Positions 17,956 through 27,658 are shown, counted from the first letter of the stretch. The stretch is 64,000 nucleotides of DNA from Thiogranum sp. (GCA_030148805.1 JASBSS010000024.1:1-64000), one strand, 5' to 3'. A program made the numbers and translations. The notes: a model not told the origin generated them from the sequence alone.

Positions 17956-19730
17956 TGTCGGTGGCGAAATGCCTGCACGGCTTTGCCAGGCCACCTTTTG
18001 GGGGTTTTTTGTTGGCTCTGCTGTGGCTGTTGCCAGCGATCGCGGTGCAGGCACAAACGCCGCTCAAACCGCCCGCCCAGGCGATTGCCAGCGCCCACCC
18101 CTTGGCGACCGCCGCGGGACTTCGGGTGCTCGACGCCGGTGGCAACGCCTTTGACGCCGCGGTGGCGGTCAGCGCCGCGCTGGCCGTGGTCGAGCCCTAC
18201 AGTTCCGGCATCGGCGGCGGTGGCTTCTGGCTGTTGCACCGCGCCAGCGACGGGCGCCAGATCATGCTGGATGGTCGCGAGCGGGCCCCGTTGCGCGCGC
18301 GCAGCGATCTTTATCAGGACGCCCAAGGCGAGGTGGTGCCGGGTCTGTCCATGGACGGTGCGCTGGCGGCGGCCATTCCAGGCGAGCCCGCGGCCCTGGT
18401 GCATCTGGCGGAGCGCTACGGAAGACTGTCGTTGGCCGAATCGCTGGCACCCGCCATCGAGTTGGCCGAGAAGGGTTTCTCCGTGGATGAGCACTATCGG
18501 CGCATGGCGGAGTTCCGCCTGGGGGTGTTGCGCCGGCATGCCACCAGCGCGGCGATTTTTCTGCACCGCAACGCCGTGCCGCCGGCCGGCTTCAGGTTGC
18601 GGCAACCGGATCTGGCGGCTACCCTGCGTGCCCTGGCCGACCGGGGTCGTGCGGGTTTCTATGCGGGCGAGGTCGCCGAGCGGCTGGTGCGGGGTGTGCG
18701 CGCCGCCGGCGGTATCTGGACTTCCGAGGATCTGAGCAGCTATCGCGTGGTGGAGCGCGAACCGATCCGTTTCGCTTATCGCGATCTGCGAGTGGTGTCC
18801 GCTTCGCCCCCGTCTTCCGGCGGGATCGCCCTGGCGACGATGCTGCACATTCTCGAGGGTTACGCCCTGAAGGATCTGGACCCGGCCACGCAGGTACACC
18901 TGATCGTGGAGGCCATGCGGCGCGCCTACCGGGATCGCGCGCAGTACCTGGGCGACCCGGATTTCGTCTCGCTCCCGACACGGTTGCTGACCGATCCCGG
19001 CTATGCCGCCGGCCTGCGCGCCTCCATCCGCCTGGACCGCGCCACCCCGAGCGCCGCCTTGCCCGCCAGCGTGGCGGCGGTGGAAGGGCCGGACACCACC
19101 CATTTCTCCATCCTGGACGCCGATGGCAACCGGGTCGCGGCGACGCTGAGTATCAACTATCCCTTCGGCTCGGGCTTCACGGTGCCGGGTACCGGTGTGC
19201 TGCTGAACGATGAAATGGACGATTTCTCGGCCAAACCGGGTGTGCCCAACGCCTACGGATTGGTCGGTGCGCAGGCCAACGCCATCGCACCGGGCAAGCG
19301 CCCGCTTTCCAGCATGAGCCCCACCTTCGTCGAGAGCGAACGTGGGGTGGCGATTCTGGGGACACCGGGCGGCAGTCGTATCATCACCATGGTGCTGCTT
19401 GGAATACTCGACCTGGAACAGGGTAACGGGGTCGCCTCATGGGTGGCCAGGCCGCGGTTCCATCACCAGTATCTGCCGGATGTGATCCAGTACGAGCCGG
19501 AAGCGTTCAGCGACCCGATGCTGGAGGAGCTGCACCGGCGGGGGCACAAACTGCAACTTCTGTCGCGCGACTACGGGAATATGCAGGCGGTGTTCTGGGA
19601 CTTCGCCGACAATCGTGTCGCGGCGGCCTCGGATCCACGCGGCATCGGGCAGGCGAGCGTGGCGCCGCCGTCGAGCCGGCGCGCACCGCGCACCGACGAC
19701 GCGGTCGGTGACAAGGCGGCGATGCGTTGA
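17955..19730 (+). CDS. ggt: gamma-glutamyltransferase (glutathione hydrolase)
   Basis: A 591-residue N-terminal-nucleophile hydrolase, exported by an N-terminal signal peptide (ending AVQAQ, about residue 34). It cleaves the gamma-glutamyl bond of glutathione in the periplasm. The self-processing and catalytic threonine is Thr381 in DTTHFS, and the oxyanion and substrate loop PLSSMSPT and GTPGGSRI are present. The ATG overlapping the ferredoxin stop is chosen because it gives a good signal peptide, although the frame is open further upstream. It is convergent with mutM, 13 bases apart. Confidence 0.94.
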
Positions 19731-19743
19731 CGTCCTCTCGCGC

Positions 19744-20559
19744 TCAGCGCTGGCAGCGGGCGCAGAAATAGCTCGAGCGCTGTCCGATACGGGATTCGCG
19801 GATGACCGCCCCGCAGCGCGGGCAGTCCTGCGCGCCGCGCTGGTAGACCTGCAGGTTGTGGCGGAAATAGCCGGGTCTGCCTTCGCCGTCGACAAAATCG
19901 CGCAAGGTGGTGCCACCCTGGTCGATGGCTTCGCGCAGTACGGTTTTGATGGCCTCGACCAGACGCTCGTAGCGCGCCAGGCTGATGCGCCCGGCGGCGC
20001 GCGCGGGATGGATCCCGGCGCGGAACAGCGCCTCGTTGGCATAGATGTTCCCCACGCCCACCACCACACGGCTGTTCATGATGAAGCTTTTCACCGCGCT
20101 GCGCCGCCGCCGCGCCAGCGCGTGCAGGTGGCCGGCGTTGAAGCCGGTCTCCAGCGGCTCCGGACCCAGGGTGGCCAGCAGCGGGTGTTGCGCGGCTGTC
20201 CCTGCACTCCACAGCCAGGCGCCGAAACGGCGTGGGTCGGTGAAACGCAGACGGGTTTCGTCCTCCAGCAGCAGGTCGATATGATCGTGCGGCCCGGGGG
20301 GATCTGGCCGGCGTAGAATCCGCAGGCTGCCGGACATGCCCAGATGAATGATCAGGGTACCGGTGCCCAGAGACAGCAACAGGTATTTGCCGCGTCGCCC
20401 TACCGCATCGATACGTCGGCCCTCCAGGTGCTGTCCCAGGTCGGCGGGGACCGGCCAGCGCAGCCGGCGCTGACGCACGATCAGGCCATCGATCCGCCTG
20501 CCGCAGACGTGCGGCGCGATGCCGCGGCGAGTGGTTTCCACTTCGGGGAGTTCCGGCAT
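19744..20559 (-). CDS. mutM: formamidopyrimidine-DNA glycosylase
   Basis: A 271-residue base-excision repair glycosylase and AP lyase for 8-oxoguanine and Fapy lesions. The N-terminus MPELPEVETTRRG supplies the catalytic Pro2 and Glu3. The helix-two-turn-helix region NIYANEALFRAGIHP and a C-terminal zinc finger (CPRCG and CARCQ) are intact. It lies 8 bases downstream of the ABC exporter operon on the same strand, so it may be transcribed with it. Confidence 0.97.
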   Translation of the reverse strand: MPELPEVETTRRGIAPHVCGRRIDGLIVRQRRLRWPVPADLGQHLEGRRIDAVGRRGKYLLLSLGTGTLIIHLGMSGSLRILRRPDPPGPHDHIDLLLEDETRLRFTDPRRFGAWLWSAGTAAQHPLLATLGPEPLETGFNAGHLHALARRRRSAVKSFIMNSRVVVGVGNIYANEALFRAGIHPARAAGRISLARYERLVEAIKTVLREAIDQGGTTLRDFVDGEGRPGYFRHNLQVYQRGAQDCPRCGAVIRESRIGQRSSYFCARCQR

Positions 20560-20567
20560 CCGGAAGA

Positions 20568-21425
20568 TCAGTCCTTGAGGTCGGCGCTGGCGGCGTCGAG
20601 GTCCAACAAGGCCTCACTGCGGTTGCCCATGCGGTATTGAATACCCCAGGCTGGCCGGCTGAGGATGAGTTCGGGTTGGCGTTGAATGATCTGGAACTGC
20701 GCCGCGGTGCTTTCGCCCTGGAGCCTGATTTCGACCGGTTCGCCTGCCTGTTCCGGATCGGCGGGCTGGATTCCCAACGCGCTGGCCTCTTCCCAGAGCG
20801 CGACGAATTGACGCAGCACGGCCGCCTCGGGCGCAGGCGTCGCGTCGCTGTGCCAGCCGCCGTCGGCCTGCGCGACGCTCAAGCCCGGTACGCGGATGGC
20901 GGCGATTCTGGCCCCCGGGTCGAACAGTCGCAGGCGCACGAACTGGGTGAAGCCGGCTTCTATCAGCGCCAGGTAGTTAGCGGGAATGAGGTGCACCGTG
21001 TCGTTGACGCGGACATAGCGCAGCTGGTCGATCGGATCGAGGCTGCCGAACTCTATCGCGGTGTCATCGAATATGGCGCTCGCATAGGGCGGGTCGAGGT
21101 GGAGCGCTTCCAGGTCCATCCCGGCGGCGGCATAACTGCGCACCGGTCGCTCTTCGACCAGCCGCGTCAGCATGCCGATTTTCTGCTTGTCGCCCGGCAG
21201 GGGAACGGGGCGCTCGAGGGTCCAGGCGCTGTCACTGTCGCGGCGCAATACCAGGTCGTCGCGAAGCGGACGGTTGAGATGGACGCGGTGTATCCGCGCC
21301 GACTTCAGCGCGGTGATGGGTGCCGCTTCCGGCGTTTTTTCCAGACCCGGTTCGTAACGGGTTATCAGTCCGAGCAGCACGATCCCGGCGACCAGCAGCA
21401 GATTAACGATGACGCGGGATCTCAC
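20568..21425 (-). CDS. DUF4340-domain protein of a Gld-like ABC exporter operon
   Basis: A 285-residue protein with an N-terminal membrane anchor (about residues 6-24) and a periplasmic region with repeated patterns typical of DUF4340 (LVLRRDSDSAWTLERPVPL and PGDKQKIGMLTRLVEERPV). The start is a GTG 6 bases after the preceding gene. DUF4340 proteins commonly sit at the end of operons encoding an ABC-2 ATPase, permease and GldG-like protein, exactly as here. The transported substrate and this protein's role are unknown. Confidence 0.85.
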   Translation of the reverse strand: MRSRVIVNLLLVAGIVLLGLITRYEPGLEKTPEAAPITALKSARIHRVHLNRPLRDDLVLRRDSDSAWTLERPVPLPGDKQKIGMLTRLVEERPVRSYAAAGMDLEALHLDPPYASAIFDDTAIEFGSLDPIDQLRYVRVNDTVHLIPANYLALIEAGFTQFVRLRLFDPGARIAAIRVPGLSVAQADGGWHSDATPAPEAAVLRQFVALWEEASALGIQPADPEQAGEPVEIRLQGESTAAQFQIIQRQPELILSRPAWGIQYRMGNRSEALLDLDAASADLKD

Positions 21426-21431
21426 GGGCTC

Positions 21432-22805
21432 TCAGCGGTTGCGCCGCCGCCACCAGACGAGGCTGCCGCTGGCCAGCAGCAACAGCGGTAGGCCGAAGAG
21501 AAACCCGAAAGCGATGACCGCTTGCGCACCGCGGCCGAGTTCCAGCGTCACGTCGCCGGCGGCGCGCGCACTGATGGCGAGGAACTGGTCATCGTGGTTG
21601 AGCCAGTTGAACAGGCTCAAGCCGAGGTCGGCATTCGCGCCGTTGCCGAGGTAGGTGTTGGAGAGAAAATCGCTGTCGCCGACGACCACCACGCGTTGTT
21701 CGCCTTGACCGTCCTCGGCGGCGCTGTTGCGACTGGCGTGGCTGCGAGTGAGCGCATAGGCAATGTCCAGGGGCCCCATGCGTTCGTCGCTGTCCTCGTC
21801 GAACTTGATAGTGCCGCCAATGGGCCCGATCTCGGTCCATGAGCGGTCCAGCGTCGTGAGCAAAGGCTGAGCCTGCCAGTGTTGCGGGGCTTCAACTTCC
21901 ATGGCGACGGCTTGCGGAAACAACGACAGGCCGTTCAGCTCGCGTGTGATCGGATGCATCGGATAGCTCGGAATGATGGCGAAAGCCGGGTTGTCGATTC
22001 CGAACAGACGTGTCGTCGCATCCACCACCACACCGGGAAGGAACTCGATGCCCAGCGTCTCGGCCAGCGGTTCCAGTCCCGCCGTGCGGCCCGGTTCAGT
22101 CAGCCACAGCAGATTGCCGCCCTGTTTTACGTAATTGTTCAGCAGGTGCACCTCGCCCGGCAACAGCGCGATCCGCGGGGCCGCGATCACCAGCAGGTTG
22201 ATGTCGGTGGCGATCTCGGGCGTCTCGGCCAGGCTCAGAGCGGTGAGTTCTATTCCCTTGCGCGTCAGCAGCTCGCCGAACTGGCCGTAATCATGGTTGC
22301 CCTTGCCGTGTGCGTCGGCTTCGCCATGGCCGCTAAGGAAGGCGACTTTACGTTGGCGCGCCCGGGCGATGCGCAGCAGCGCGTTCGTGAGGCTCTGCTC
22401 GCTCAGACTTTGCAGTTTTTCGCTGCGCCCCTGATAGGCCAGCAGCAACTCGCCGTTCAGGCTGATTCCCAGCTCGCGCGTGCGTTCCGGTTCCGCGTCC
22501 GGATTGACGAAGCTCAATTCGACATCGGCCTTATAGCGTTGATAGCGCCCCACCAGGTCGCGGATATGAGCGCGTACCGGCTCGTCCTCGGTGGCGAACG
22601 CGGTGATGTGAATCGGTTCGGGCATCTCATCGAGCAGCTGGCGGCTGTCCAGCGAGAGCGTGTTGCGCCCGCCCCTGGTCCAGTCCGCCTCCAGGCTGTA
22701 GCGGGTGCTCAGCCACGCCAGCAGACCGGCCACGATCAGCAGTGCGGTGACGAATACCAGATTTTGCAACTGCAGCTGACGGCGTGTGTGGCGGGTGACC
22801 TGCAT
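21432..22805 (-). CDS. GldG-family ABC exporter auxiliary protein
   Basis: A 457-residue protein with one N-terminal helix (about residues 16-36), a large extracytoplasmic domain containing the ABC_transp_aux pattern (KVAFLSGHGEAD and LVIAAPRIALLPGEVHLLNNYV), and a C-terminal helix followed by basic residues WWRRRNR. This is the layout of GldG-like proteins from ABC-2 exporters. It lies 4 bases downstream of the permease gene. GldG is a gliding-motility component in Bacteroidetes, but homologues are widespread in non-gliding bacteria and the function is unassigned. Confidence 0.87.
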   Translation of the reverse strand: MQVTRHTRRQLQLQNLVFVTALLIVAGLLAWLSTRYSLEADWTRGGRNTLSLDSRQLLDEMPEPIHITAFATEDEPVRAHIRDLVGRYQRYKADVELSFVNPDAEPERTRELGISLNGELLLAYQGRSEKLQSLSEQSLTNALLRIARARQRKVAFLSGHGEADAHGKGNHDYGQFGELLTRKGIELTALSLAETPEIATDINLLVIAAPRIALLPGEVHLLNNYVKQGGNLLWLTEPGRTAGLEPLAETLGIEFLPGVVVDATTRLFGIDNPAFAIIPSYPMHPITRELNGLSLFPQAVAMEVEAPQHWQAQPLLTTLDRSWTEIGPIGGTIKFDEDSDERMGPLDIAYALTRSHASRNSAAEDGQGEQRVVVVGDSDFLSNTYLGNGANADLGLSLFNWLNHDDQFLAISARAAGDVTLELGRGAQAVIAFGFLFGLPLLLLASGSLVWWRRRNR

Positions 22806-22809
22806 GTCG

Positions 22810-23562
22810 TCACCCGCTCAGCCGCTGCTGGTCCAGACGCCTGATCGCCAGTATCAGGAACAGGGCGCTTACCAGCAGATAGTAGGCGACGTCGCTGCTA
22901 CTGAACAGCCCCTTCATGAACGACTCCAGATGGGTTTGCAGCGAGAGATAGGCCAGGGCCCCTGACATCTCCCGGCTGCTGTCACCGCTCCAGTCGATGA
23001 TCCATAACAGCAACAACAGACCAAAACTGCTGATGGCGGCGACGACGGGCTGTTCGGTCAGGGTCGACATGAACACGCCCACCGCCGCGAAACTGCTCAG
23101 CAACAACGCCAGGCCCAGCAGACCGGCGAGGAATTTTCCCGTGTCCAGTTCCGTGCCCGCATAAAGCGACAGCGGCATGGCGGCCACCATGGCGAGCATG
23201 GTCAGAAAAAACAGCAGGACACCGAGAAACTTGCCGAGAACAATGTCGCTCATGCGCACGGGTGCGGAGATCAGCAGGCTAAGGGTCCGGTTGCGTCGCT
23301 CGTCGCTGAACGTGCGCATGGTAATCGCGGGCGCCACCAGCAGGAAGACGAAGCCCACGGTTTGCAGCAAAGGCGCGACCACGAAGTCGGTAACCCCGGG
23401 CGCGCCTTCCAGACCGCCGAGGCGCGCCTGAAAGGCCATGTAACGGTCGACCTGGGAAAGAAACAGATAGGCGAGAATCAATTGCAGCACCGCCATGATC
23501 GACCACGCCAGGGGCGAGAGGAAGAGGTTCCTGAATTCGCGGCTGGCGATCGCGAACAGCAT
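22810..23562 (-). CDS. ABC-2 type transporter permease (GldF-like)
   Basis: A 250-residue integral membrane protein with six predicted helices and the ABC-2 permease pattern, including a hydrophilic NRTLSLLISAPVRMSDIVLGK segment after the second helix, which contacts the ATPase. Its start overlaps the ATPase stop by one base. With the upstream ATPase and downstream GldG-like protein it forms one exporter. Confidence 0.9.
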   Translation of the reverse strand: MLFAIASREFRNLFLSPLAWSIMAVLQLILAYLFLSQVDRYMAFQARLGGLEGAPGVTDFVVAPLLQTVGFVFLLVAPAITMRTFSDERRNRTLSLLISAPVRMSDIVLGKFLGVLLFFLTMLAMVAAMPLSLYAGTELDTGKFLAGLLGLALLLSSFAAVGVFMSTLTEQPVVAAISSFGLLLLLWIIDWSGDSSREMSGALAYLSLQTHLESFMKGLFSSSDVAYYLLVSALFLILAIRRLDQQRLSG

Positions 23563-24512
23563 CAGGCGGCCGCCGCCGGCGTGGTTTCGTCTTCATTGCA
23601 GGTCAGTTCGACAAATACCTGCTCCAGGCTCTGCCGGTCGAGCGCCAGCTCCACCAGTCCCCAGCCATGGCTGGCGACGCAGGCGGCGAGCGCGGCGGCC
23701 GGGTTGTCGCCGTCGAACAGCACTCGCGCGCGGCAGGAATTCACCAGCTCCACGGCGGCCACTCCCGCGACTTGGTGCAGCGCGGCCGGGTCCAGGGCCG
23801 TCATCGTCTCCAGTAACAGCGCCTTGCCGCTCAGTCGCTGTTGCAGCGCCTGCATGGACTCGGCGAAAACCAGTCGGCCACGGTGGATGATCTGCACCCG
23901 GGTGCAGGTGGCCTGGACCTCGGGAAGAATGTGGGTGGAGAGAATGATGCCGTGAGACTCTCCCAGTTCACCGATGAGCGCGCGGATATCGCGGATCTGA
24001 TTCGGATCCAGCCCGACCGTGGGTTCGTCGAGAACCACCACGGCGGGATTGTGCAAGATCGCCTGGGCGATGCCGACCCGCTGTTGATAGCCTTTGGAGA
24101 GATTGCCGATCAGACGTGCTTCGACGCCTTGCAGGCCGCAGCGCCGCACCGCCCGACTGATCGCGCCGCCGCGATGCTTTTTACTGACGCGATGCAACCT
24201 GGCGCAATAGGCGAGGTATTCACCCACGGTCAGATCCGGATAGACCGGTGGCTGTTCCGGGAGATAACCGATTTCGGCCTTCGCCAGGCGTGCCTGGTCC
24301 AGAAGGTCGGTGCCGTTGATCGTCACGCGTCCGGCGCTCGGGGCGAGATTTCCGGTAATCATTTGCATGGTGGTGGATTTACCCGCGCCGTTCGGACCGA
24401 GAAAACCCAAAACCTCGCCTTGGGCGAGCTCAAAGCTGATCGAGTCCACGGCGAGATGATGTCCGTAGTAACGACAAAGCTTTTCCACTGCGATGAGAAT
24501 TTTGGTATCCAT
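23562..24512 (-). CDS. ABC transporter ATP-binding protein (GldA-like)
   Basis: A 316-residue ABC ATPase with Walker A GPNGAGKST, signature LSKGYQQRVG, Walker B VVVLDEPTVGLDP and switch histidine STHIL. After about residue 220 there is an extra C-terminal domain of about 95 residues, common in ATPases of ABC-2 exporters. It is the first gene of the four-gene operon and is divergent from the globin-coupled diguanylate cyclase, with 86 bases between the starts. Confidence 0.93.
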   Translation of the reverse strand: MDTKILIAVEKLCRYYGHHLAVDSISFELAQGEVLGFLGPNGAGKSTTMQMITGNLAPSAGRVTINGTDLLDQARLAKAEIGYLPEQPPVYPDLTVGEYLAYCARLHRVSKKHRGGAISRAVRRCGLQGVEARLIGNLSKGYQQRVGIAQAILHNPAVVVLDEPTVGLDPNQIRDIRALIGELGESHGIILSTHILPEVQATCTRVQIIHRGRLVFAESMQALQQRLSGKALLLETMTALDPAALHQVAGVAAVELVNSCRARVLFDGDNPAAALAACVASHGWGLVELALDRQSLEQVFVELTCNEDETTPAAAA

Positions 24513-24540
24513 CTGCTTCTATGGTTAAATCTTAGTCGCT

Positions 24541-24557
24541 CGCCCGCAGATCGGGCG
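24541..24557. repeat. 6-base inverted repeat between the ABC operon and the globin-cyclase gene
   Basis: CGCCCG and its complement CGGGCG are separated by 5 bases in the 86-base region between two divergent starts. It could be an operator or simply a chance hairpin in GC-rich DNA. No T-run follows, so it is not a terminator. Confidence 0.35.
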
Positions 24558-24598
24558 CTTAAGCATAACCGAAAGCGTAGAAAATTGGATAGTCCTTG

Positions 24599-25663
24599 AT
24601 GCCAGCTGCGGAATCCGTGACCCCTTTGTGTGATCAGTTTGGCTTTGACGCCGACTGGCGCGCAGCCCAGCTCAGCCTCATAGGGTTGAACGACTTCAGT
24701 CGGGAACAGGTGCGCCTGCTGGGCGAGCGGGTGCTGGATCGGGAAACCTCGGCGTTGATCATCGAGCGCTTCTATCGCCAGCTCGATCGTCACCCTCCGG
24801 CCCGCGCGTTGTTGTCGAGTTTCGACGTCGTGCACCTGCGCGAGCGGCAGATCGCGGTACTGGAGGAGTTCGGCGACTGGTTCCAGGACGCTGCCTATTT
24901 CGAGAGCCGGGCCCGATTGGGCGTGACGCACGCCAGGGTCGGTCTGCCCTTGAGCCTCTACGTGGCTTCGGTGGGCCTGTTGCAGAGCCTGATCCTGGAG
25001 GTTCTGCTGGAGCGTCTCGACAGCCGCGAGCAACGCCGTATGCTCACGGAATTGGTGGTGAAACTTTCCAGTCTGGACGTTTCCCTGGCAACGGAGGTCT
25101 ACCATCGTGCCCGCACCGACGGCCTCGACCGTTCGCTCAGAAGCCTTGAACTGCAGCGTGAGGAGTTGTGCAAGCAACTTGAGCAGGATTCTCTGACCGG
25201 GGTGTCTAGCCGCACCAGTGTATTGCGGGAAATGGCCCGGGCGATCGAGCGGGCGACCAAGACCGGGCAGCCGCTGGTGGTGATCATGGTCGATCTCGAT
25301 CACTTCAAGTCGGTCAATGATCAGCACGGCCACCTGATCGGCGATCGGGTGTTGAAGGACGTGGCCATGCGTATCAAGGCGGCGTTGCGGGGCTTCGATC
25401 TGGTCGGCCGCTATGGTGGTGAGGAGTTCGTGGTGTTATTGGAGAACACCTCGTTGCACACCGCCCGCCAGGTGGCCGAACGGATCCGGCGGCGGATCGC
25501 CGGCGAACCGGTGCAGATTCAGGGGGTGGCGCTCACCATGTCCCTCAGCCAGGGGTTGGCTCTCTATAGCGAAGGCGAGGATGTGCAGACATTGCTGCGC
25601 CGTGCCGATCAGGCCATGTATCGTGCCAAGGCCGCCGGACGCAATTGCGTGTTCGAGGCTTGA
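24599..25663 (+). CDS. globin-coupled diguanylate cyclase
   Basis: A 354-residue sensor enzyme. Residues about 1-160 resemble sensor globins. The segment ARLGVTHARVGLPLSLYV supplies the likely proximal haem histidine, His111, in the GxxHxxxGLP pattern of globin-coupled sensors. The GGDEF domain follows, with DHFKSVND, RYGGEEF (GGEEF at 273-277) and an RGFD inhibitory site five residues before GGEEF, so both activity and product feedback are expected. Oxygen is the usual ligand of this class. The ATG at 24599 follows an in-frame TTG. hyuA follows 19 bases downstream. Confidence 0.88.
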   Translation: MPAAESVTPLCDQFGFDADWRAAQLSLIGLNDFSREQVRLLGERVLDRETSALIIERFYRQLDRHPPARALLSSFDVVHLRERQIAVLEEFGDWFQDAAYFESRARLGVTHARVGLPLSLYVASVGLLQSLILEVLLERLDSREQRRMLTELVVKLSSLDVSLATEVYHRARTDGLDRSLRSLELQREELCKQLEQDSLTGVSSRTSVLREMARAIERATKTGQPLVVIMVDLDHFKSVNDQHGHLIGDRVLKDVAMRIKAALRGFDLVGRYGGEEFVVLLENTSLHTARQVAERIRRRIAGEPVQIQGVALTMSLSQGLALYSEGEDVQTLLRRADQAMYRAKAAGRNCVFEA

Positions 25664-25682
25664 GCCGCGACCGGCATAGCTG

Positions 25683-27635
25683 ATGCTGCTGGGAGTGGAT
25701 ACGGGGGGTACGTTCACCGATTTCGTCTGTTATGACGGTGGCTCGCTGCGGGTCTGCAAGGTGCTTTCCACGCCCGCTGCCCCGGAACGGGCCATTCTTC
25801 AAGGGATCGCGCAACTCGGGCTGGATGTCGGCAAGCTGCGCCTGGTGCACGGCACGACGGTGGCCACCAACGCGGTGCTGGAAGGGCGCGGAGTCCGCAC
25901 GGCCTATATCGGTAACCGCGGGCTGGCGGATTTGCTGAGCATCGGACGTCAGGCGCGCGCCGCGCTCTACGATCTGCAGCCGTTGCCCGAGCCGCCACCC
26001 GTTCCCGCGGAGCTCTGTCTGCAAGTCGATGCACGGCTGGCGGCGGACGGCCAGGTGGTGGAGCCGCTCGGCGACGCCGAGTTGCAGCGTCTGGGTGCGC
26101 AGATCGAGGCGCTCGACGTCGAAGCGGTCGCCATCAATCTCCTGTTCTCCTACCTTGACGAGCGCTTCGAGCGGCGCATCGAGCAGGCATTGCCGGCGGG
26201 AGTGTTCGTCTCGCGCTCCTCGTGGGTCTTGCCCGAACAGGGGGAATACGAGCGCGGTATCGCGACCTGGTTGAATGCCTGGATCGGCCCGCGTACGCAG
26301 GGTTATCTGCGGCGGCTGGGCGAGGCCCTGAACCCCGCGCCGGTGCACGTGATGCAAAGCTCGGCGCTGACGATCGACGCGCGCACCGCGTCGCGCAGGG
26401 CGGTCAATCTGTTGTTGTCGGGGCCTGCCGGCGGGCTCTCGGGTGCCCTGGCGGTGGGTCGGGCGGCCGGTTGCAGCCGTCTGCTGACTTTCGACATGGG
26501 GGGTACTTCCACCGATGTGGCGCTGCTGGACGGTCGCCTGCGGTTGACTTCGGAAGGCCGTATCGGACGCTACCCGGTGGCCGTGCCCATGGTGGATCTG
26601 CACACCATCGGCGCGGGCGGCGGGTCGTTGGCGCGGCTCGACGCCGGTGGTATGTTGCAGGTAGGGCCCGCCTCGGCCGGCGCCGATCCCGGGCCGGCCT
26701 GCTACGGGCGTGGAGGGACTGAGGCCACGGTCACCGACGCCAACCTGGTGCTGGGGCGTCTGCCGTCTTCGCTGCGTCTGGGTGGCGGGATGGCATTGCG
26801 CCCGGCCGCCGCCCGGGCGGCGCTGGAGCGCCTTGGGGATGCGATGGGCTGCTCGGCCGAGCGCGCGGCCGAAGGCGTCATCGCGCTTGCCAACGAGCAC
26901 ATGGCGCAAGCGCTACGCGTCATTTCCGTACAGCGTGGCTTCGATCCGGCCGACTTCAGCCTGATGGCCTTCGGCGGTGCCGGCGGCTTGCACGTGTGCG
27001 CGCTGGCCGAGGCGCTGGGCATGTCGCGAGCCCTGGTGCCGGCCTACGGTGGGGTGCTCTCCGCGCTGGGTATGATACTCGCGCCTCGCGGCCGCGAGCT
27101 GTCGCAAACCCTGGGCCTGCCCCTACAGACACAGAGCGATGCCGACTTGCGGCGCCACTTGCGCCGGCTCGCGACGCGCGGTCGCAGCGAGTTGCTGGCC
27201 GAAGGGGTGGCGGCCGGGGATATCCGCGAAACCTATAGTCTAGATCTGCGCTATCGCGGGCAGCGCTACACGCTGAACGTGGCGTACGAGACTCCGGCCC
27301 AGGCGGAGGCTGCCTTCCAGCATGCGCATCGGCAACGCTTTGGCCATACCCTGGCCGCGCCGTTGGAACTTGTGAATGTCCGCGTCATGCTGAGCGCGAG
27401 CGACACGCAAGCGCAGCTGGGTTGTGATCCCATCACTTCCGGGGCGCCCCGGGGTACTGCCCGGGTGGTCGGCGTGGACACCCCGGTGGCGGTGTGGGAG
27501 CGCAGCCGGCTGGGCCTGGGGCGACGCCATGCGGGGCCGCTGCTCATCGTCGACAGCGTCTCCACCACCTACGTAAGCCCGGGTTGGAGCGTCAGCATCG
27601 ATGCGCTCGGTTGCCTGTCCCTGGAGCGCGGCTGA
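25683..27635 (+). CDS. hydantoinase/oxoprolinase family protein, HyuA-type subunit
   Basis: A 650-residue actin-fold ATPase-like protein beginning LLGVDTGGTFTDFV, with the second phosphate motif LLTFDMGGTSTDVALLDG and the metal-site region DLHTIGAGGGSLARLD. HyuA-type subunits act in ATP-dependent opening of hydantoins or 5-oxoproline and normally need a HyuB partner, but no hyuB is in the window. It starts 19 bases after the globin-cyclase gene and may share its transcript. The substrate cannot be told from sequence; 5-oxoproline or a hydantoin derivative are candidates. Confidence 0.87.
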   Translation: MLLGVDTGGTFTDFVCYDGGSLRVCKVLSTPAAPERAILQGIAQLGLDVGKLRLVHGTTVATNAVLEGRGVRTAYIGNRGLADLLSIGRQARAALYDLQPLPEPPPVPAELCLQVDARLAADGQVVEPLGDAELQRLGAQIEALDVEAVAINLLFSYLDERFERRIEQALPAGVFVSRSSWVLPEQGEYERGIATWLNAWIGPRTQGYLRRLGEALNPAPVHVMQSSALTIDARTASRRAVNLLLSGPAGGLSGALAVGRAAGCSRLLTFDMGGTSTDVALLDGRLRLTSEGRIGRYPVAVPMVDLHTIGAGGGSLARLDAGGMLQVGPASAGADPGPACYGRGGTEATVTDANLVLGRLPSSLRLGGGMALRPAAARAALERLGDAMGCSAERAAEGVIALANEHMAQALRVISVQRGFDPADFSLMAFGGAGGLHVCALAEALGMSRALVPAYGGVLSALGMILAPRGRELSQTLGLPLQTQSDADLRRHLRRLATRGRSELLAEGVAAGDIRETYSLDLRYRGQRYTLNVAYETPAQAEAAFQHAHRQRFGHTLAAPLELVNVRVMLSASDTQAQLGCDPITSGAPRGTARVVGVDTPVAVWERSRLGLGRRHAGPLLIVDSVSTTYVSPGWSVSIDALGCLSLERG

Positions 27636-27638
27636 AGA

Positions 27639-27658
27639 CCCCCGGGGGCGGGTTTTTT
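27639..27658 (+). terminator. possible intrinsic terminator after hyuA
   Basis: A very GC-rich element (CCCCCGGGGGCGGG) directly after the hyuA stop can form a short CCCG/CGGG stem and is followed by six T residues. The stem is only about 4-5 base pairs, so this is tentative. Confidence 0.4.
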
